This document shows, one piece after another, positions 1-11,810 of a stretch of 64,000 bases of DNA. The number at the start of each line of letters is the position of its first letter. Within the stretch, counting starts at the first letter, position 1. This DNA comes from Carnegiea gigantea (lineage: Eukaryota > Streptophyta > Magnoliopsida > Caryophyllales > Cactaceae): NCBI GenBank assembly GCA_029747015.1, contig JAKOGI010000052.1:1429501-1493500 (forward strand). The letters run 5' to 3'. The notes below the pieces were generated by a model. It was not told the DNA's origin. It ran no database searches and worked only from the letters and a program-made list of their open reading frames with translations. The position numbers and the translations under genes are program-made.

Positions 1-90
1 AGTCAAGGGTGAAGGTGCTAGAGAAGGAAGAAAGGGCTGAGGAGATCCCTTTGGTGATATCTGAAAGAATGGAATTCCTCCTCCATCCAT
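1..90 (-). CDS. 5' coding end of an unidentified plant gene, cut by the window edge
   Basis: On the minus strand an open frame runs from an ATG at 90 to the window edge and gives 30 residues beginning MDGGGIPFFQISPKG and rich in Pro and Ser towards the end. The exon starts just after a polypyrimidine-poor acceptor (TGTACAG ending at 144). The frame also stays open from 142 to 90, so the ATG at 90 could be internal and the true start may lie in an upstream exon. A 10-codon upstream ORF (137 to 105) lies in another frame between the acceptor and this ATG. I do not recognise the protein. Support for a real exon is the acceptor, the open frame and the well-formed leader exon further upstream. Confidence 0.45.
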   Translation of the reverse strand, partial: MDGGGIPFFQISPKGSPQPFLPSLAPSPLT

Positions 91-143
91 TGGAATGGAT
101 TCTTTTAGATTATCCAAACGACTGCAGTGAAGTTCATTGATAT

Positions 144-1456
144 CTGTACAAAGAGAATTGGTTAAGACTATACAGGCTTGATATAACATGCTTCTCTAAA
201 AAAACTGGTTTACTACAAATGCTCAAATGCTCACAAATCCAGGAACAACATACAGCATCCTCCTTTAAGTTAAGTTGGTCTATAAACCCAGATGCTTTCA
301 AATAAAGAAATAACGCATTCTAATACCAACTAATGAATGCCAACATAGGAAACTCAACACAAGGACAGGACCTGAGTTAAATTCATAACCTTATCCAACA
401 CTCCACAAGAAACAATTAAGACTCTTTGCACCAAATTGCTAATGTCTTTTACCTCCTCTCGTCCAATGGGGGCATAGCTTACTTTTTCCTGAATGTTGGG
501 ATTCGGCCAAACACTCGATCAATGCAGTCATGGTCTTAGTTAGTTCTTTCAACCTATTAACAAATAGTGCTAGCATTCGTCTATTAATGGATGAATGACA
601 AGCCCAGCGAAGACTCCATCACAAGCACCACACAAGGTCATCTCGCCAACAGTTTGCGCATGACATTTCTCCAAGAGCTTGAATTAATGATTTATCAATG
701 TAAGCTTGGCACGTCGAAAATTTAATCCTGTTCTCTTGACACGAGTGTTTATACAAATGGCAACCAGCCTGGAGTCTGGACTGTGGAGATAATAAAAAGT
801 CTCAGCTTTTGCTTCCTACAATGAAATCTATCAACTGTCATCCCCAAATTTATGGTCTAAAGTCACATTCTTTTGACCGTAATATACATAGTTTCTCCTG
901 AAGCTGAAAAAGACCTGGTATCAGCCAAAGCATCCAGAAGGCAGCTCTACTAAAAAGACAACAAAAGCAAATCCAGCACTGCCAGTAACAGCAACAGAGA
1001 AGAAGTCGGACAAGACAAGACAAGTTGAACTAGTTAAAATAAAAAGAAAAGGCAACCAAGCTTACATATGGACAAAATTGACACGGGCATTGCAAATAAA
1101 ATTGACATGGGCATTGCAAATACAAAAGCAGATATACATACATACTCCATAGAACCTAAAAGAGCCACTTTTTTCCCAATTTCACAAACACAAACCTGAG
1201 CATATTAGGAATTAAACCTACAAGAACAAAACCTACACCCAAATCAGAGGTTTCAAAGCAAACGCTGCTATGACAAACCTAATTAGTGAAATGCCCATTT
1301 CACAAAAGGATAAATCAACACACAAATCGAAAAAAACGCCACAATTAACCAATATAAAGGCCAATTTCAACAAGACCCAAATGGGAAAACTCAAAGATCA
1401 AGCTGAAACAAGCCCAAAAAACAAACAAATCGGGCAAATAGGATTCGAGAACTTAC
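144..1456 (-). other. Probable leader intron of the edge gene
   Basis: A consensus donor GTAAGT reads at 1456-1451 on the minus strand, and an AG acceptor ends at 144. The stretch between them has AT-rich intron-like composition. An intron in the 5' leader of about 1.3 kb is common in plant genes. A further small exon inside cannot be excluded without transcripts. Confidence 0.4.
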
Positions 1457-1800
1457 AAAATAACAGGAGAATTGAGCTCAAAAACTGAAACTTGATGAGT
1501 TTGGTGGACAACCCTCCTCTCATTCCTGCTCAACCACAAAAAAAATTACAAAGACAGAAGCAAAACCAGAGGGATTGGGAGGTCTAATGAGCATTAAAAG
1601 ACATGGGTTTGAAAGAAGAGGTGAGGATTGAATTGAATAGAGGGGGGTTTGGAGGATTCAAGGTAGAGAGAAGCCATGAAAGAAGGGTTTAGCTGCCTGG
1701 GAAGTAGGGAGTAGAAGAGTAAAAACGTGGGGACGAGTTGAGTTTTTGAGCAGCAACAGCAATAGCTGTCCTTCGCTGGATTGAGTAGGATTGGGGGAGC
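1457..1800 (-). other. Probable 5' untranslated leader exon of the edge gene
   Basis: Read on the minus strand this segment is C/T-rich and then passes into a perfect donor site. That is the usual look of a plant 5' leader exon. A weak TATA-like TATAGAGG lies at about 1821-1830 on the minus strand, which would place the transcription start near 1795. The exact start is an inference. Confidence 0.35.
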
Positions 1801-1842
1801 CCCACTCTCTCTACTCTAGGCCTCTATACCACACTCTACACT

Positions 1843-1980
1843 CAATGAAATGAAATGAAATGAAATGAATGAAAGAAGGGGGAAGAGCGGGGTGCACTGC
1901 ACTAACTCAGATACAACGACACTGCCTCATTAACACGCCATTAATTGCCCCCTTCCCAGCCTCTCTCTCTCTGTCCCCCC
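1843..1980. repeat. Pentanucleotide repeat and CT-rich tract in the edge-gene promoter
   Basis: Four to five ATGAA/TGAAA units lie at about 1843-1875. A CT-rich tract (CCTCTCTCTCTCTGTCCCC) lies at about 1960-1980. Both are immediately upstream of the presumed minus-strand transcription start, where short repeats and CT tracts are common in plants. Confidence 0.6.
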
Positions 1981-2100
1981 ACCTGTCACTGTGCCTCCCT
2001 CAACTGTTTTGCTTCCTACTGAAATCCATACTCGCTTCATCTCGTGTAAACTACCCGGTGCTTGGCCAATTTCACTAAATACAGTGCTGAAATTAACTGC

Positions 2101-2884
2101 TTAAAATTTTGGACACTTTTAATTTCATAAAATATTGGTAAATAATATAGCTAAATATTCACAATAAAAATATAAACTTTTATAAACCAGATACACATAT
2201 AAAGAGACGTATTTTTTATTTTTTATTTTTTTGGTGCACATGAAGAGCAATATAGATTGTTTGGCAGCCCCTTGTATTTTATATAATGATCTCTTTTCAA
2301 CAATATTTAATGAATAATTGTACCAATATCGACTATTTTTATATTTAGAGGTTCCTTTTTTTCTTTTTAAATGGGTAACTTATGTATTAGATTTTTAATT
2401 CAGTTTGAGTAAAAAAGTTGTGTTCGTCAAATTCCTTAAAAAATTGATTTAACTTTTTTAAACACGAAATAGGTTTGTATATGTTTTATATGAAAATTAT
2501 ACGCATATTCAATAACCATGTTCACAACATCTATTAATCGATAAATTAGTTACAATTTTATTTTCAAAATTTGATAAAAAATTTGTAAATTTTAATATGA
2601 GTAGTTATAAAAATTATTTGATATTATCAAAATTGAAGGAAAAAAATTAACGCTATTGTTCTAAAATTGTGGATTTTTGGATGCCAATAATCTGAACTGT
2701 TGGGGGTTCACATGCCAATAATCTGACACTTAAAAAACAACTTATAACAATCTTAAGGTATTTCATTTTAATAGTAAAGAGTTGTTCTTAGACTGTATTT
2801 TTCAAATAATTTCAAATAATATTATTCTTAAAACAATAAAAACATACTGAATTTGAGTTGTATACATTCATTTAAAAGTTTAAA
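2101..2884. other. AT-rich intergenic DNA, no gene seen
   Basis: This stretch is strongly AT-rich with no open frame of note. The only local structure is a short direct repeat of ATGCCAATAATCTGA near 2680 and 2712. No terminal repeats or coding similarity were recognised. Confidence 0.6.
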
Positions 2885-3203
2885 TCTTTATATAATAAAT
2901 GTAAAGATGTATAAGAGGTTGAAAAAGTTTTCCTCCTCCAATTCTAAAATCTCAAACAATAGTAGTTATAAACCATTGATCATTTTGCAACATAAATCTT
3001 AGCGATTGAGGTACTGAGCACATTAGGTCTCAGGTTCGATTCTTCTTCCCCTTATTATATTGTACTGCATTTGTAGCTCATTTGAAACCAAAAAAATATA
3101 TATATATAAATCTTACCCTTTAGATTATTTTTAGTTTTTGGGGGGAAAAAATCCAATCTCATACTTGCCTAAATATCACAACTCCCATAACTCCGTTTCT
3201 TAA

Positions 3204-3896
3204 GAGCATCTGCAATGCAAGGGTTGCGAGCTAAAAATTTGGCTCACGGTCTAAGCAATACCATGTATTAGTGATCCGCTTCGCTCGGCCTATGGTCCAG
3301 CTCACTGCCGTGATCCGCCCCCCACATATTTTCTCTCTCTTTTTTTTGCCAACTAAACCTTTAAAAGTCTAAGATCCAATAAGAGCACCTGCATTGTTAT
3401 GATTGTGATTCAAAATTTCTCCCCGCGTTCCAGAAAATGACATACAATGGTGATCCTTTCAGCTCGCCCCGCGGTCCAACTCATGGCCATGATCCGCTTA
3501 CCATCATTTTTTGTTTTTATTTTTTTGCCAAGTAAGCTTTAAACTTTTTTTTGAAAAAGTTTGACCAATGATATATTAATAGTGGATTCCACAAAGCATT
3601 ATTTTATTTGGTAATCCAAGTTGGTGATCCATGGGATGTAGAAAAGAAAGAAAAAATTAGCCTGTGGGATGATGTGGAGGGTGTGGACCCCCACTTGTGA
3701 TCCAAACTCTTGGATCACCAATGTGGATGCTCTAATATGATTGTAGTGAGGTCTATAAAATATTATTTTATTTGATGATCCATATTGATGATCCATAAGA
3801 TGTAGAGAAGAGAGAAAAAGTTGGCTTGTGAGATGATGTGGAGGGTGTGGGCCCCCACTTATGATCCAAAATTATGGATCACCATTGCAGATGCTC
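3204..3896. mobile_element. Outer MITE (Harbinger/Tourist-like) inserted in Helitron E1
   Basis: The ends are inverted repeats, GAGCATCTGCAATG on the left and CATTGCAGATGCTC on the right. They are flanked by TAA (3201-3203) and TTA (3897-3899), consistent with a slightly mutated 3-bp TWA duplication as in PIF/Harbinger MITEs. The Helitron sequence resumes right after it. The outer element is itself split by a second copy of the family at 3383-3732. Confidence 0.75.
3383..3732. mobile_element. Inner MITE of the same family nested in the outer MITE
   Basis: The inner copy has ends GAGCACCTGCATTG and CAATGTGGATGCTC and a perfect 3-bp TAA duplication (3380-3382 and 3733-3735). It is 350 bp long. 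Its interior matches the outer copy, for example the GATGATGTGGAGGGTGTGG block that occurs in both right halves. Divergence between the two copies shows they are separate insertions, the inner one younger. Confidence 0.8.
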
Positions 3897-4010
3897 TTAG
3901 TTTAACTGTTGTTGCACCATTCATAACTATTTTTTATCTCATTAATTTCCATATGCTAATAGGTCATATAGTTAAATTTTAAAAAAAAAAAAAAGAGATC
4001 ACCTAATAAA

Positions 4011-4613
4011 TCTTTATATAATAAATGTAAAGATGTATAAGAGGTTGAGAAAACTTCTCTTCTCCAATCCTAAAATCTCAAGCAATAGTGCTTATAAACC
4101 GTTGATCATTTTATAATATAAATCTTAGCCATTGAGGTCCTAAGTACTTTAGGTTTCAGGTTCGATTCTTCCTCCCCTTATTGTATTGTACTGCTTTTAT
4201 GACTCATTTGAAACAAAAAAAAACAAACATAAATCTTACCCTTTAGATTATTTTTAGTCTTTTTCTTTTGCGAAAAAATCAAATCCCATACTTACCTCAA
4301 CATCTCAACTCCCGTAACCCCCTTTTTTAGTTTAACCATTGTTGCACCACCCGCCACCCGTAACTATCTTTTATCTCATCAATTTTCATAGACAAATAGG
4401 TCATATAGTTAAATTTTTTAAAAAAATAAAAGATCACCCAATAAATTATATATAAAGTTAAAAAGGTTAACATTTTTAGAAATAAATATTATTTGCAGAC
4501 AAAATTATAAAAACAAACCACATTCAACATTGAAAACATCAACATCAATTTTTATGCATATATTAGAAAGATAATAATGAAGTTCATTCCTAAAAAGAAT
4601 AAGTAACAATAAA
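4011..4613 (+). mobile_element. Helitron-like element E2, 5' fragment
   Basis: It starts with TCTTTATATAATAAATG directly after the end of E1. It follows the E6/E7 sequence for about 600 bp, to the AAAAAGAATAAGTAAC block, and is then replaced by the 5' end of E3. No 3' terminus is present. It carries a well-preserved A-box-like (4126) and B-box-like (4159-4168) pair. Confidence 0.6.
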
Positions 4614-5250
4614 TCTTTATCTTTATACTATAAATGCTAAAATGTGTAAGGGCTTAAGAATGCTCCCCTCCCTCAATAGTTGTATGAGAGTGAATTAAGG
4701 AGTTTAATATCAAAACTACCTATTTTCTCTCTCTCTAATGTGAAAACTATCCAATTAATTTTTAATATTTATCTAAAATTATTTTTTTACACGTGATCTC
4801 CTCTCTCTCTCTCATAGAATTATTTTTAATGTTTGATAAAATTAGTTCGTTCTTTTTGTTAGATTCTCATCATATTAATTAATGACTATATCCAATGAAA
4901 ATTAATAACAACCCATTAATATAGAGAAAAATATCAGGTAATTTAACTAATTGCACTAAACTTTATATCTTTATCTTCATATTATAAAAAATAATAATAT
5001 ATGTGATTGTCCATCATTTTCTCCTCTAATTTATGGTACTTTTAATCTCATACAACTCTAAACTTTAGGTTGTTGATGGTTTTCTTCTTAAGTTTAATTA
5101 ATACAATTGTGGTACACTATTTATATTTTGTATATATTTTTCTTCTGTCTATTAGCTATAACTTTTTTCTAATGGTATTTTAAGTTTCTTTATTCAATTT
5201 TGTTCATACCCATCTATATGTATCATATTTAATATCTAACATTTGCAGTG

Positions 5251-5328
<78 letters not shown>

Positions 5329-5870
5329 TCTACGATGCAGACATTAAATTGAAGAAATTTTAAATATATTTGGGCACTATAATAATTAATGCTTGATTTT
5401 TCATTTGCAAGGCCCACAAATCAAGGGGATAATATGTAAATAAAATGTATCAACCTTTGGAAATTGTTCAGCGGTAAGGTACATACGCATTTTACATCTA
5501 TATAATTAAGATTCAATTTTTCTTCAGTGTGTGTATGTAAATTTACCAACTCCCCTTCCCCAAAAACTACAGAAGTCAGTACTATAAAACTGAAAAGTGT
5601 AATTAATTGATTAATTAAAATACTTACCTGCTTATGCTAAGATTATATCTTATATAAATTTTAACTTCTTAGTTTTCCTATCCAACCAAAAAAGTTCTTA
5701 GTTTTCTTTCCAATATCAAATAGCATACTTAGAGTGTTGTTTGTAAAAAAATTTATTTGTTATTTTAAATTTTGATCAAAATTATACACTTTGTTTATAA
5801 CATTAATACATATTTATATTAAATTTTTATTATTTAGATACCCGTGCAAATATGCGGATTTTATACATAG
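4614..5870 (+). mobile_element. Helitron-like element E3 (second subfamily)
   Basis: Its 5' end (TCTTTATACTATAAATGC, TC at 4614 or 4620) resembles that of E1/E2, but the interior differs and matches E4. Shared blocks with E4 include TTCTTCTGTCTATTAGCTAT and the stretch ending TTTGCAGTG. The 3' end keeps a degenerate hairpin, CCCGTGC-AAATAT-GCGG, near 5841-5857 followed by ...ACATAG, so the terminal CTAG is mutated. It contains a long TA microsatellite at 5252-5326. Confidence 0.6.
5252..5326. repeat. (TA)n microsatellite in E3
   Basis: An uninterrupted TA run of about 75 bp. The matching place in E4 (about 6470-6532) holds a shorter mixed TA/TG repeat, so the site was microsatellite-prone before the copies diverged. 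Confidence 0.95.
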
Positions 5871-6106
5871 CAAAATAAAATGTGCTCAAAAATCTTCCCT
5901 CCTTCAATTCTGAAATATGAGGCATTTATGTATGTGGTCTATTGATCTCTTCTAAAATGAAATCTCAACCTTTCTTTCAAAAAATACACTAATTTTTTTA
6001 GAAGAAAAAAAAGAAAATATCTCATGTCTTCCTATTTTCTCTCTCCTTAATGTAGAAACTACCAATTTAATATTTATCTAAAAAAGTAGAGTTAGTTTTT
6101 TCATGT

Positions 6107-6152
<46 letters not shown>

Positions 6153-7070
6153 CTCTCTAATAGAATTATTTTTTAATATGCGATACAATTATGAATTCTT
6201 TTTGTTAGATTTTCATCTCATTAATTAATGACTATACCCAATGAATACAATTGTGTTAGATTTTCATCTCATGCAACTCTAAATTTTGATTGTTGATGGC
6301 TTTCTTTTTTAGTTTAATTAATACAATTGTGGTAAATTATTTACATTTTGTATATATTTTTCTTCTGTCTATTAGCTATAATTTTTTCAAATAGTATTTT
6401 AAGTTTTATTACTTAATTTTGTTCATCCCCACTCTATGTATTATTTGATATCTAACTTTTGCAGTGAAATAAATATATATTATGTATGTATATCCATGTG
6501 TGTGTGTGTGTGCGCGTCTATATATATATATTTATTCTCTACGATGCAAATATTGAATCGAAAATTTGAACATATTTGGGCACTATAATAAATTACACTT
6601 GACTTTTATTTTGCAAGGCCCAACAAATCAAGGGGGCGATATGTAAATAAAATGCATCAACCTTTGAAAATAGTTTAGCAGAGGTACATACGTACTTTAC
6701 GTCTATATAATTAAGATTCAAGTTTTCATTCGGTGTGTACGTAAATTTATCAACTCTCCCCTAAAATAATACAGAAGTCAATATTACAAAACTGAGAAGC
6801 TTAATTAGGTGATTAATTAAAAAACTTATCATACTTACGATGAGATTATATATTATATAAATTCAACATCTTAGTTTTTCCTGTCCAATCAAAAAATTCT
6901 TAGTTTTCTTATATATATCAAATGGCATACTTAAAAAACTGTTTGTAGAAAATTTTTATTTTTATTTTTAATTTTGTTCAACATTATCCACGTTGTTTAT
7001 AATATTAATACATATTTATATTAAATTTCTACTATTTAGATGCCCATGCAAACGCACGGGCTCAAACTAG
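5871..7070 (+). mobile_element. Helitron-like element E4 (second subfamily), 3' end intact
   Basis: It is the sister copy of E3 and lies head to tail after it. The 3' end shows the hairpin CCCATGC-AAAC-GCACGGG (about 7043-7060, one mismatch) about seven bases before a terminal CTAG (7067-7070), the classic Helitron 3' signature. The 5' TC has been lost. The element is non-autonomous, with no Rep/helicase coding sequence. Confidence 0.65.
6111..6148. repeat. (CT)n microsatellite in E4
   Basis: An uninterrupted CT run of 38 bp. A shorter CT tract lies at the corresponding site of E3 (about 4799-4813). Confidence 0.95.
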
Positions 7071-7091
7071 GGAGCCAAATGTCGTCACCTA

Positions 7092-7500
7092 TCTTTATAT
7101 AATAAATGTAAATATGCATAAGAGGTTGAGAAAGCCTCCCTCCTCCAATTCTAAAATCTCAAGCAATAGTGATTATAAACTGTTGATCATTCTGTAACAT
7201 AAATCTTAGCCATTAAGGTCCTAATTACATTAGGTCTCAGATTCGATTCTCCATCTCTTTATTGTATAGTACTGCCTTCGTGGCTCATTTGAAACCAAAA
7301 TTTAAAAAAAAAAAAAACATAAGTCTTATCCTTTAGATTATTTTTAGTTTTTTTGGAGGAGAAAATTCAATCTCATACTTGCCTTAACATCACAACTCCT
7401 GTAACCCCCTTTCTCCAGTTTAACCATTGTTGCACCACCTATAACTATTTTTTATCTCATCAATTTCCATAAGCCAATAGATCATATAGTTAAATTTTAA
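7092..7500 (+). mobile_element. Helitron-like element E5, 5' fragment
   Basis: It starts TCTTTATATAATAAATG and follows the first-subfamily sequence for 409 bp to the CATATAGTTAAATTTTA block. The next copy (E6) then begins immediately. The break falls at nearly the same place as in E1. Confidence 0.6.
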
Positions 7501-9822
7501 TCTTTACATAATAAATGTAAAGATGTAATAGAGGTTGAGAAAGCTCCCCTCCTGCAATTCTAAAATCTTAAGTAATAGTGCTTATAAATCGTTGATCATT
7601 CTGCAACACAAATATTGGTCATTGAGGTCCTGAGTACATTAGGTCTTATGTTTGATTTTCCATCCCCTTATTGTATTGTACTGCTTTTGTGGCTCATTTG
7701 AAAGAAAAAAAAAAAAGTCTTACCCTTTAGATTATTTTTAGTTTTTTTGGGGGGAAAAATATCCAATCACATACTTGCCTTAACATCACAACTCCCGTAA
7801 CCCCCTTTCTTCAGTTTAACCGTTGTTGCATCACCTATAACTATTTTTTATCTCATCAATTTTTATGGGCTAATAGGTCATATAGTTAAATTTTTTTTAA
7901 AAAAAAATAAAAGATCAGCTAATAAATTATATATAAAGTTGAAAATGTTAACATTTTTAGAAATAAATATTGTTTATAGACAAAATTATGAAAACAAACC
8001 ATATTCAACATTGAAAACGTCAACGTCAATTTTTATGCATAAATTAGAAAGATAATAATGAAGTTCATTCATTAAAAAAAAAAAAAAAGTAACTATGTTT
8101 AAATTATTTTGTGGAAGATAGAAAACTTTAGCTACATTTATAAGTTACTTCCATGAATCCTAATAATAAAAATTAAAATAATTTATAAGTAGTATATATA
8201 GTAAAAATTAGAAGATATGTTTTATTTGTTTGGAGTTCACTGCTATATTCTAAATGATGATTTTAATTAGTTTTAATATTTAAATATTAAGATTAATTAT
8301 TTGTAATACAAGATATGACTTACTTTTATTATTCAACTCGTGATTCCTTTTTTTTTACAATAACATAGGATTGTTTTCCTATTAAAAAAAGAAGAAAAGG
8401 AGATAATTAATTTTAAATATTTTATTTCTAGAGAAGAGAAAATAATAGCTATCTATAGTACTTATTCTGTGAATTTTTATAATAAAAATAACTAAAATAT
8501 ATTACATGAAGATTACATAATTAATTTATTATATAAAGATATCTATGAATCCTAATAATAAAAAGTAAAATAAAATTTATAAGTAGTATATACAATAAAA
8601 AAGGGAAGATATGTCTTATTTGTTTGGAGTCCACTGCTATATTCTAAATGATGATTTTAATTAGTTTTAATATTTAAATATTAAGATTAATTATTTGTAA
8701 TACAATATATGACTTACTTTTATTATTCAACTCATAATTCCTTTTTTTTTTAACAATAACATGGGATTTTTTTTCCTAGTAAAAAAAGAAGAAAAGAGAT
8801 AATTAATTTTAAATATTTTATTTCTAGAGAAGGGAAAAGAATAGCTATCTATAGTACTTATTCTGTGAATTTTTATAATAAAAATAACTAAAACATATTA
8901 CATGAAGATTACATAATAATGTATACAATTGCATTATTAATCAATAGAGTTACATTACACAGTGAGGAAAGGCTCTTGAAACTTCTAACATTAAGATTTT
9001 AGAAATTTCAATGCATAATTTTTGGTCCTCAGTGTTGCGGAAGACTAATAGTTCAAGCATTTATCTTATATTTCAATCTATGTAAGTATTAAACTACATG
9101 TCAGTAGGAGTAGTTTAAAATCTTGATAAACATATGAATATTAAATCAAAGAGCACATTAAACCCTAAACCCAAAATAATAGTCTTAAACCTATAAGTTA
9201 TAAATCTTCAAACTAACCGTAAATCTTAAAATCCTCGAGGCCCATACCAAAACCTAGCTTTGCATAGGATCATATTTAAAAAAAAATTTAAAAAAACTAT
9301 AGGATCATATTGATGATAGGCTTTTTGACTTTCCTGAATTTTAAAAATAAGATATATGGAAAAAAATAGTTTCAAATTTTAAGAAGATAAGAGTTAAATT
9401 TATAACAAAATCTTTAATGTTTTACTCTTTTTGGGTGCTAATTATTGCACATTGTTTCATTTTATTCTACTCCTTCTTGATATTTTGCTCCATGTATATA
9501 TTTAATTATCTATATCGTATTTTTTATTGTATAATTTTATGATGTTATCATTGTTATACATTATGTATTTTTTGAAATTTGCAACATCTCTGTCCAAATT
9601 CATACTAAATATCCTCATGCTGTGCTTTTAAGGGATTGCATATATTAATTTTTTTATTGAAATAGAAGACTATGATAAGAACAAATTTTTGCTATTTACA
9701 TTGTGAACAAAAATTAATTATTTAGACCATCAAATTATTTCTTTCCCATTTTACAGCTAATTATACCTTAGGTATATTTTAAAATTTAAAGGGCCAGTGC
9801 GAGAGCACGAGTACAAACTAGT
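7501..9822 (+). mobile_element. Helitron-like element E6, near full length with internal duplication
   Basis: The 5' end is TCTTTACATAATAAATG at 7501. The 3' end has a short hairpin GTGC-GAGA-GCAC (about 9797-9808) and finishes ACAAACTAGT at 9822. It is 2.32 kb against 1.91 kb for E7; the difference is an internal tandem duplication of about 392 bp (8151-8925). No protein is encoded, so it would have depended on an autonomous Helitron elsewhere. Confidence 0.7.
8151..8925 (+). repeat. 392-bp tandem duplication inside E6
   Basis: The block beginning ATGAATCCTAATAATAAAA at 8153 recurs at 8545, and the two units stay alignable through the CATGAAGATTACATAA motif. E7 and E8 have one unit, so the duplication is specific to E6. 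Confidence 0.8.
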
Positions 9823-11730
9823 ACAATAAATCTAAAGATGTATAAGAGGTTGAGAAAACTTCCCTCCTCCAATTGTAATATCTCAAGCAATAGTGCTTAT
9901 AAACCGTTGATCATTCTACAACATAAATCATAGCCGTTAAGGTCTTGAGTATATTAGGTTTCAGGTTCGATTCTCCCTCCCTTTATTATATTGTACATCT
10001 TCGTGGCTCATTTGAAATCCAAAAAAAAAATAAAATTATTCTTTAGATTATTTTTAGCTTTTGGGGAGGGGGGAAGAATCCAATCTCATACTTGCCTCAA
10101 TACCATAACTCCAGCAACCCCCTTTCTTCAGTTTAACCGTTGTTGCACCACCCATAATAAATTTTTTATCTCATCAATTTCCATAGGCCAATATGTCATA
10201 TAGTTAATTTTTTTTTTTTTTAAAAAGATCACCCAATAAATTAGATATAAAGTTGAAATGTTAGCAATTCTAGAAATAAATATTGTTTGCAGACAAAATT
10301 ATAAAAACAAACCATATTCAATATTGAAAGCATCAACATCCATTTTTATGCATGTATTAGAAAGATAATAATAAAGTTTATTCCTAAAAAGAATAAGTAA
10401 CTATGTTTAAATTATTTTGTGGATGATAGAAAACTTTAGCTATATTTACAAGTTATATCTATGAATCCTAAGAATAAAAAGTAAAATAATTTATAAGTAG
10501 TACATATAATAAAAATTAGAAGATATGTTTTATTTGTTTGGAGTTCACTGCTATATTCTAAATTATGATTTTAATTAGTTTTAATATTTAAATATTAAGA
10601 TCAATTATTAGTAATACAAGATATGACTTACTTTTATTATTCAAGTCATAATTCCTTTCTTTTTTTACAATAACATAGGATTGTTTTCCTATTAAAAAAA
10701 GAAGAAAAGGAGACAATTAATTTTAAATATTTTATTTCTAGACAAGAGAAAATAATAGTTGTCTATAGTACTTATTCTGTGAATTTTTATAATAAAAATA
10801 ACTAAAATATATTGCAAGAAGATTACATAACAATGTACGCAATTGCATTATTGATCAATAGAATTACATTACACATAGAGGAAAGGCTCTTGCAACTTTT
10901 AACATTAAGATTTTAGAAATTTCAATGCATAAATTTTGGTTCCCAGTGTTACGGAAGACTAATAGTTCCAGCACTTATCTTATATTTCAACCCGTGTAAG
11001 TATTAAACTACATGTCAGTAGGAGCTGTTTAAAATCTCGACAAATATATGAATATTAAATCAAAGAGCACATTAAACTCTAATCCAAAACAATAGTCTTA
11101 AACCCACAAGTCATAAATCTTCAAACCAACCGTATACCTTAAAACCCTTGAGGCTCACACCCTAACCTGGCTTTACATAGGATCATATTTTTGTTAAAAA
11201 AAATTATAGAATCATATTGATGATAGCCTTTTTAACTTTTCCGAGTTTTAAAAATAAGATATAAGGAAAAAAATAATTTCAAATTTTAAAAAGACAAGAG
11301 TTAAATTTATAATAAAATCTTTAATGCTTTACTCTTTTTGGGTATTAATTATTGTGCACTGTTTCATTTTAATTCCACTCCTTCTTAATATTGTGCTCTA
11401 TGTATATATATTAATTATCTATATCGTGTTTTTTATTATATAATTTTATCATATTATCATTGCTATACATTATGTATTTTTTGAAATTTGCAATATCTCC
11501 ATCAAAATTCATGCATAATATCCTCCTGATGTGTGTTTGAGGGATTGAATATATTAAATTTTTTTCTGAAGTAGAAGATTATGATAAGAACAATTTTTCA
11601 CTATTTATATTGCGAACGAAAATTAATTATTTAGACTATCAAATTATTTCTTTTCTATTTTAGAACTAATTGTACTTAAATTATATTTTAAAATTCAAAT
11701 GGTCAGTGTCAAAGCACGCGTGCAAGCTAG
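9823..11730 (+). mobile_element. Helitron-like element E7, head to tail with E6
   Basis: It begins directly after the CTAGT of E6 with a slightly mutated 5' end (ACAATAAATCTAAAGATG). It ends with a hairpin-like GTGTCAAAGCAC and GCAAGCTAG at 11730. It is collinear with E6 apart from the 392-bp duplication. It carries the best preserved A-box/B-box-like module (9931 and 9964-9973). Confidence 0.65.
9931..9973 (+). promoter_or_regulatory. Pol III-like A box and B box module in the Helitron 5' region
   Basis: An A-box-like TAGCCGTTAAGG at 9931 is followed 33 bp later (start to start) by GGTTCGATTC at 9964, a strong match to the tRNA-type B box. The same pair with the same 33-bp spacing occurs in E1 (3000 and 3033) and E2 (4126 and 4159). 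Degenerate versions are present in E5, E6 and E8. In several copies an A-rich run follows about 60 bp downstream. A captured tRNA-derived SINE head is the simplest reading; transcription is not shown. Confidence 0.45.
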
Positions 11731-11810
11731 GTTATAACTAACACAAAGATGGACATTAAAATATTAAAGAGGCCAATGAAAGAAGTCTAAAAGTTTACTT
11801 TTTAGTTGAA

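Larger units (their letters stand above)
2885..4010 (+). mobile_element. Helitron-like element E1, 5' fragment carrying nested MITEs
   Basis: It begins TCTTTATATAATAAATG, the 5' TC end shared by six elements in this cluster. The following sequence matches the 5' portion of E6 and E7 up to the conserved CATATAGTTAAATTTT plus A-run. It ends abruptly at the 5' TC of the next copy and has no 3' hairpin or CTAG end. About 700 bp of its length is a MITE insertion (3204-3896). Helitron assignment rests on the TC start here and on the hairpin plus CTAG ends of related copies downstream. Confidence 0.6.

Noticed and set aside
5229..5417. Minus-strand frame of Tyr-Ile repeats
   Set aside because: It is the translation of the TA microsatellite in E3.
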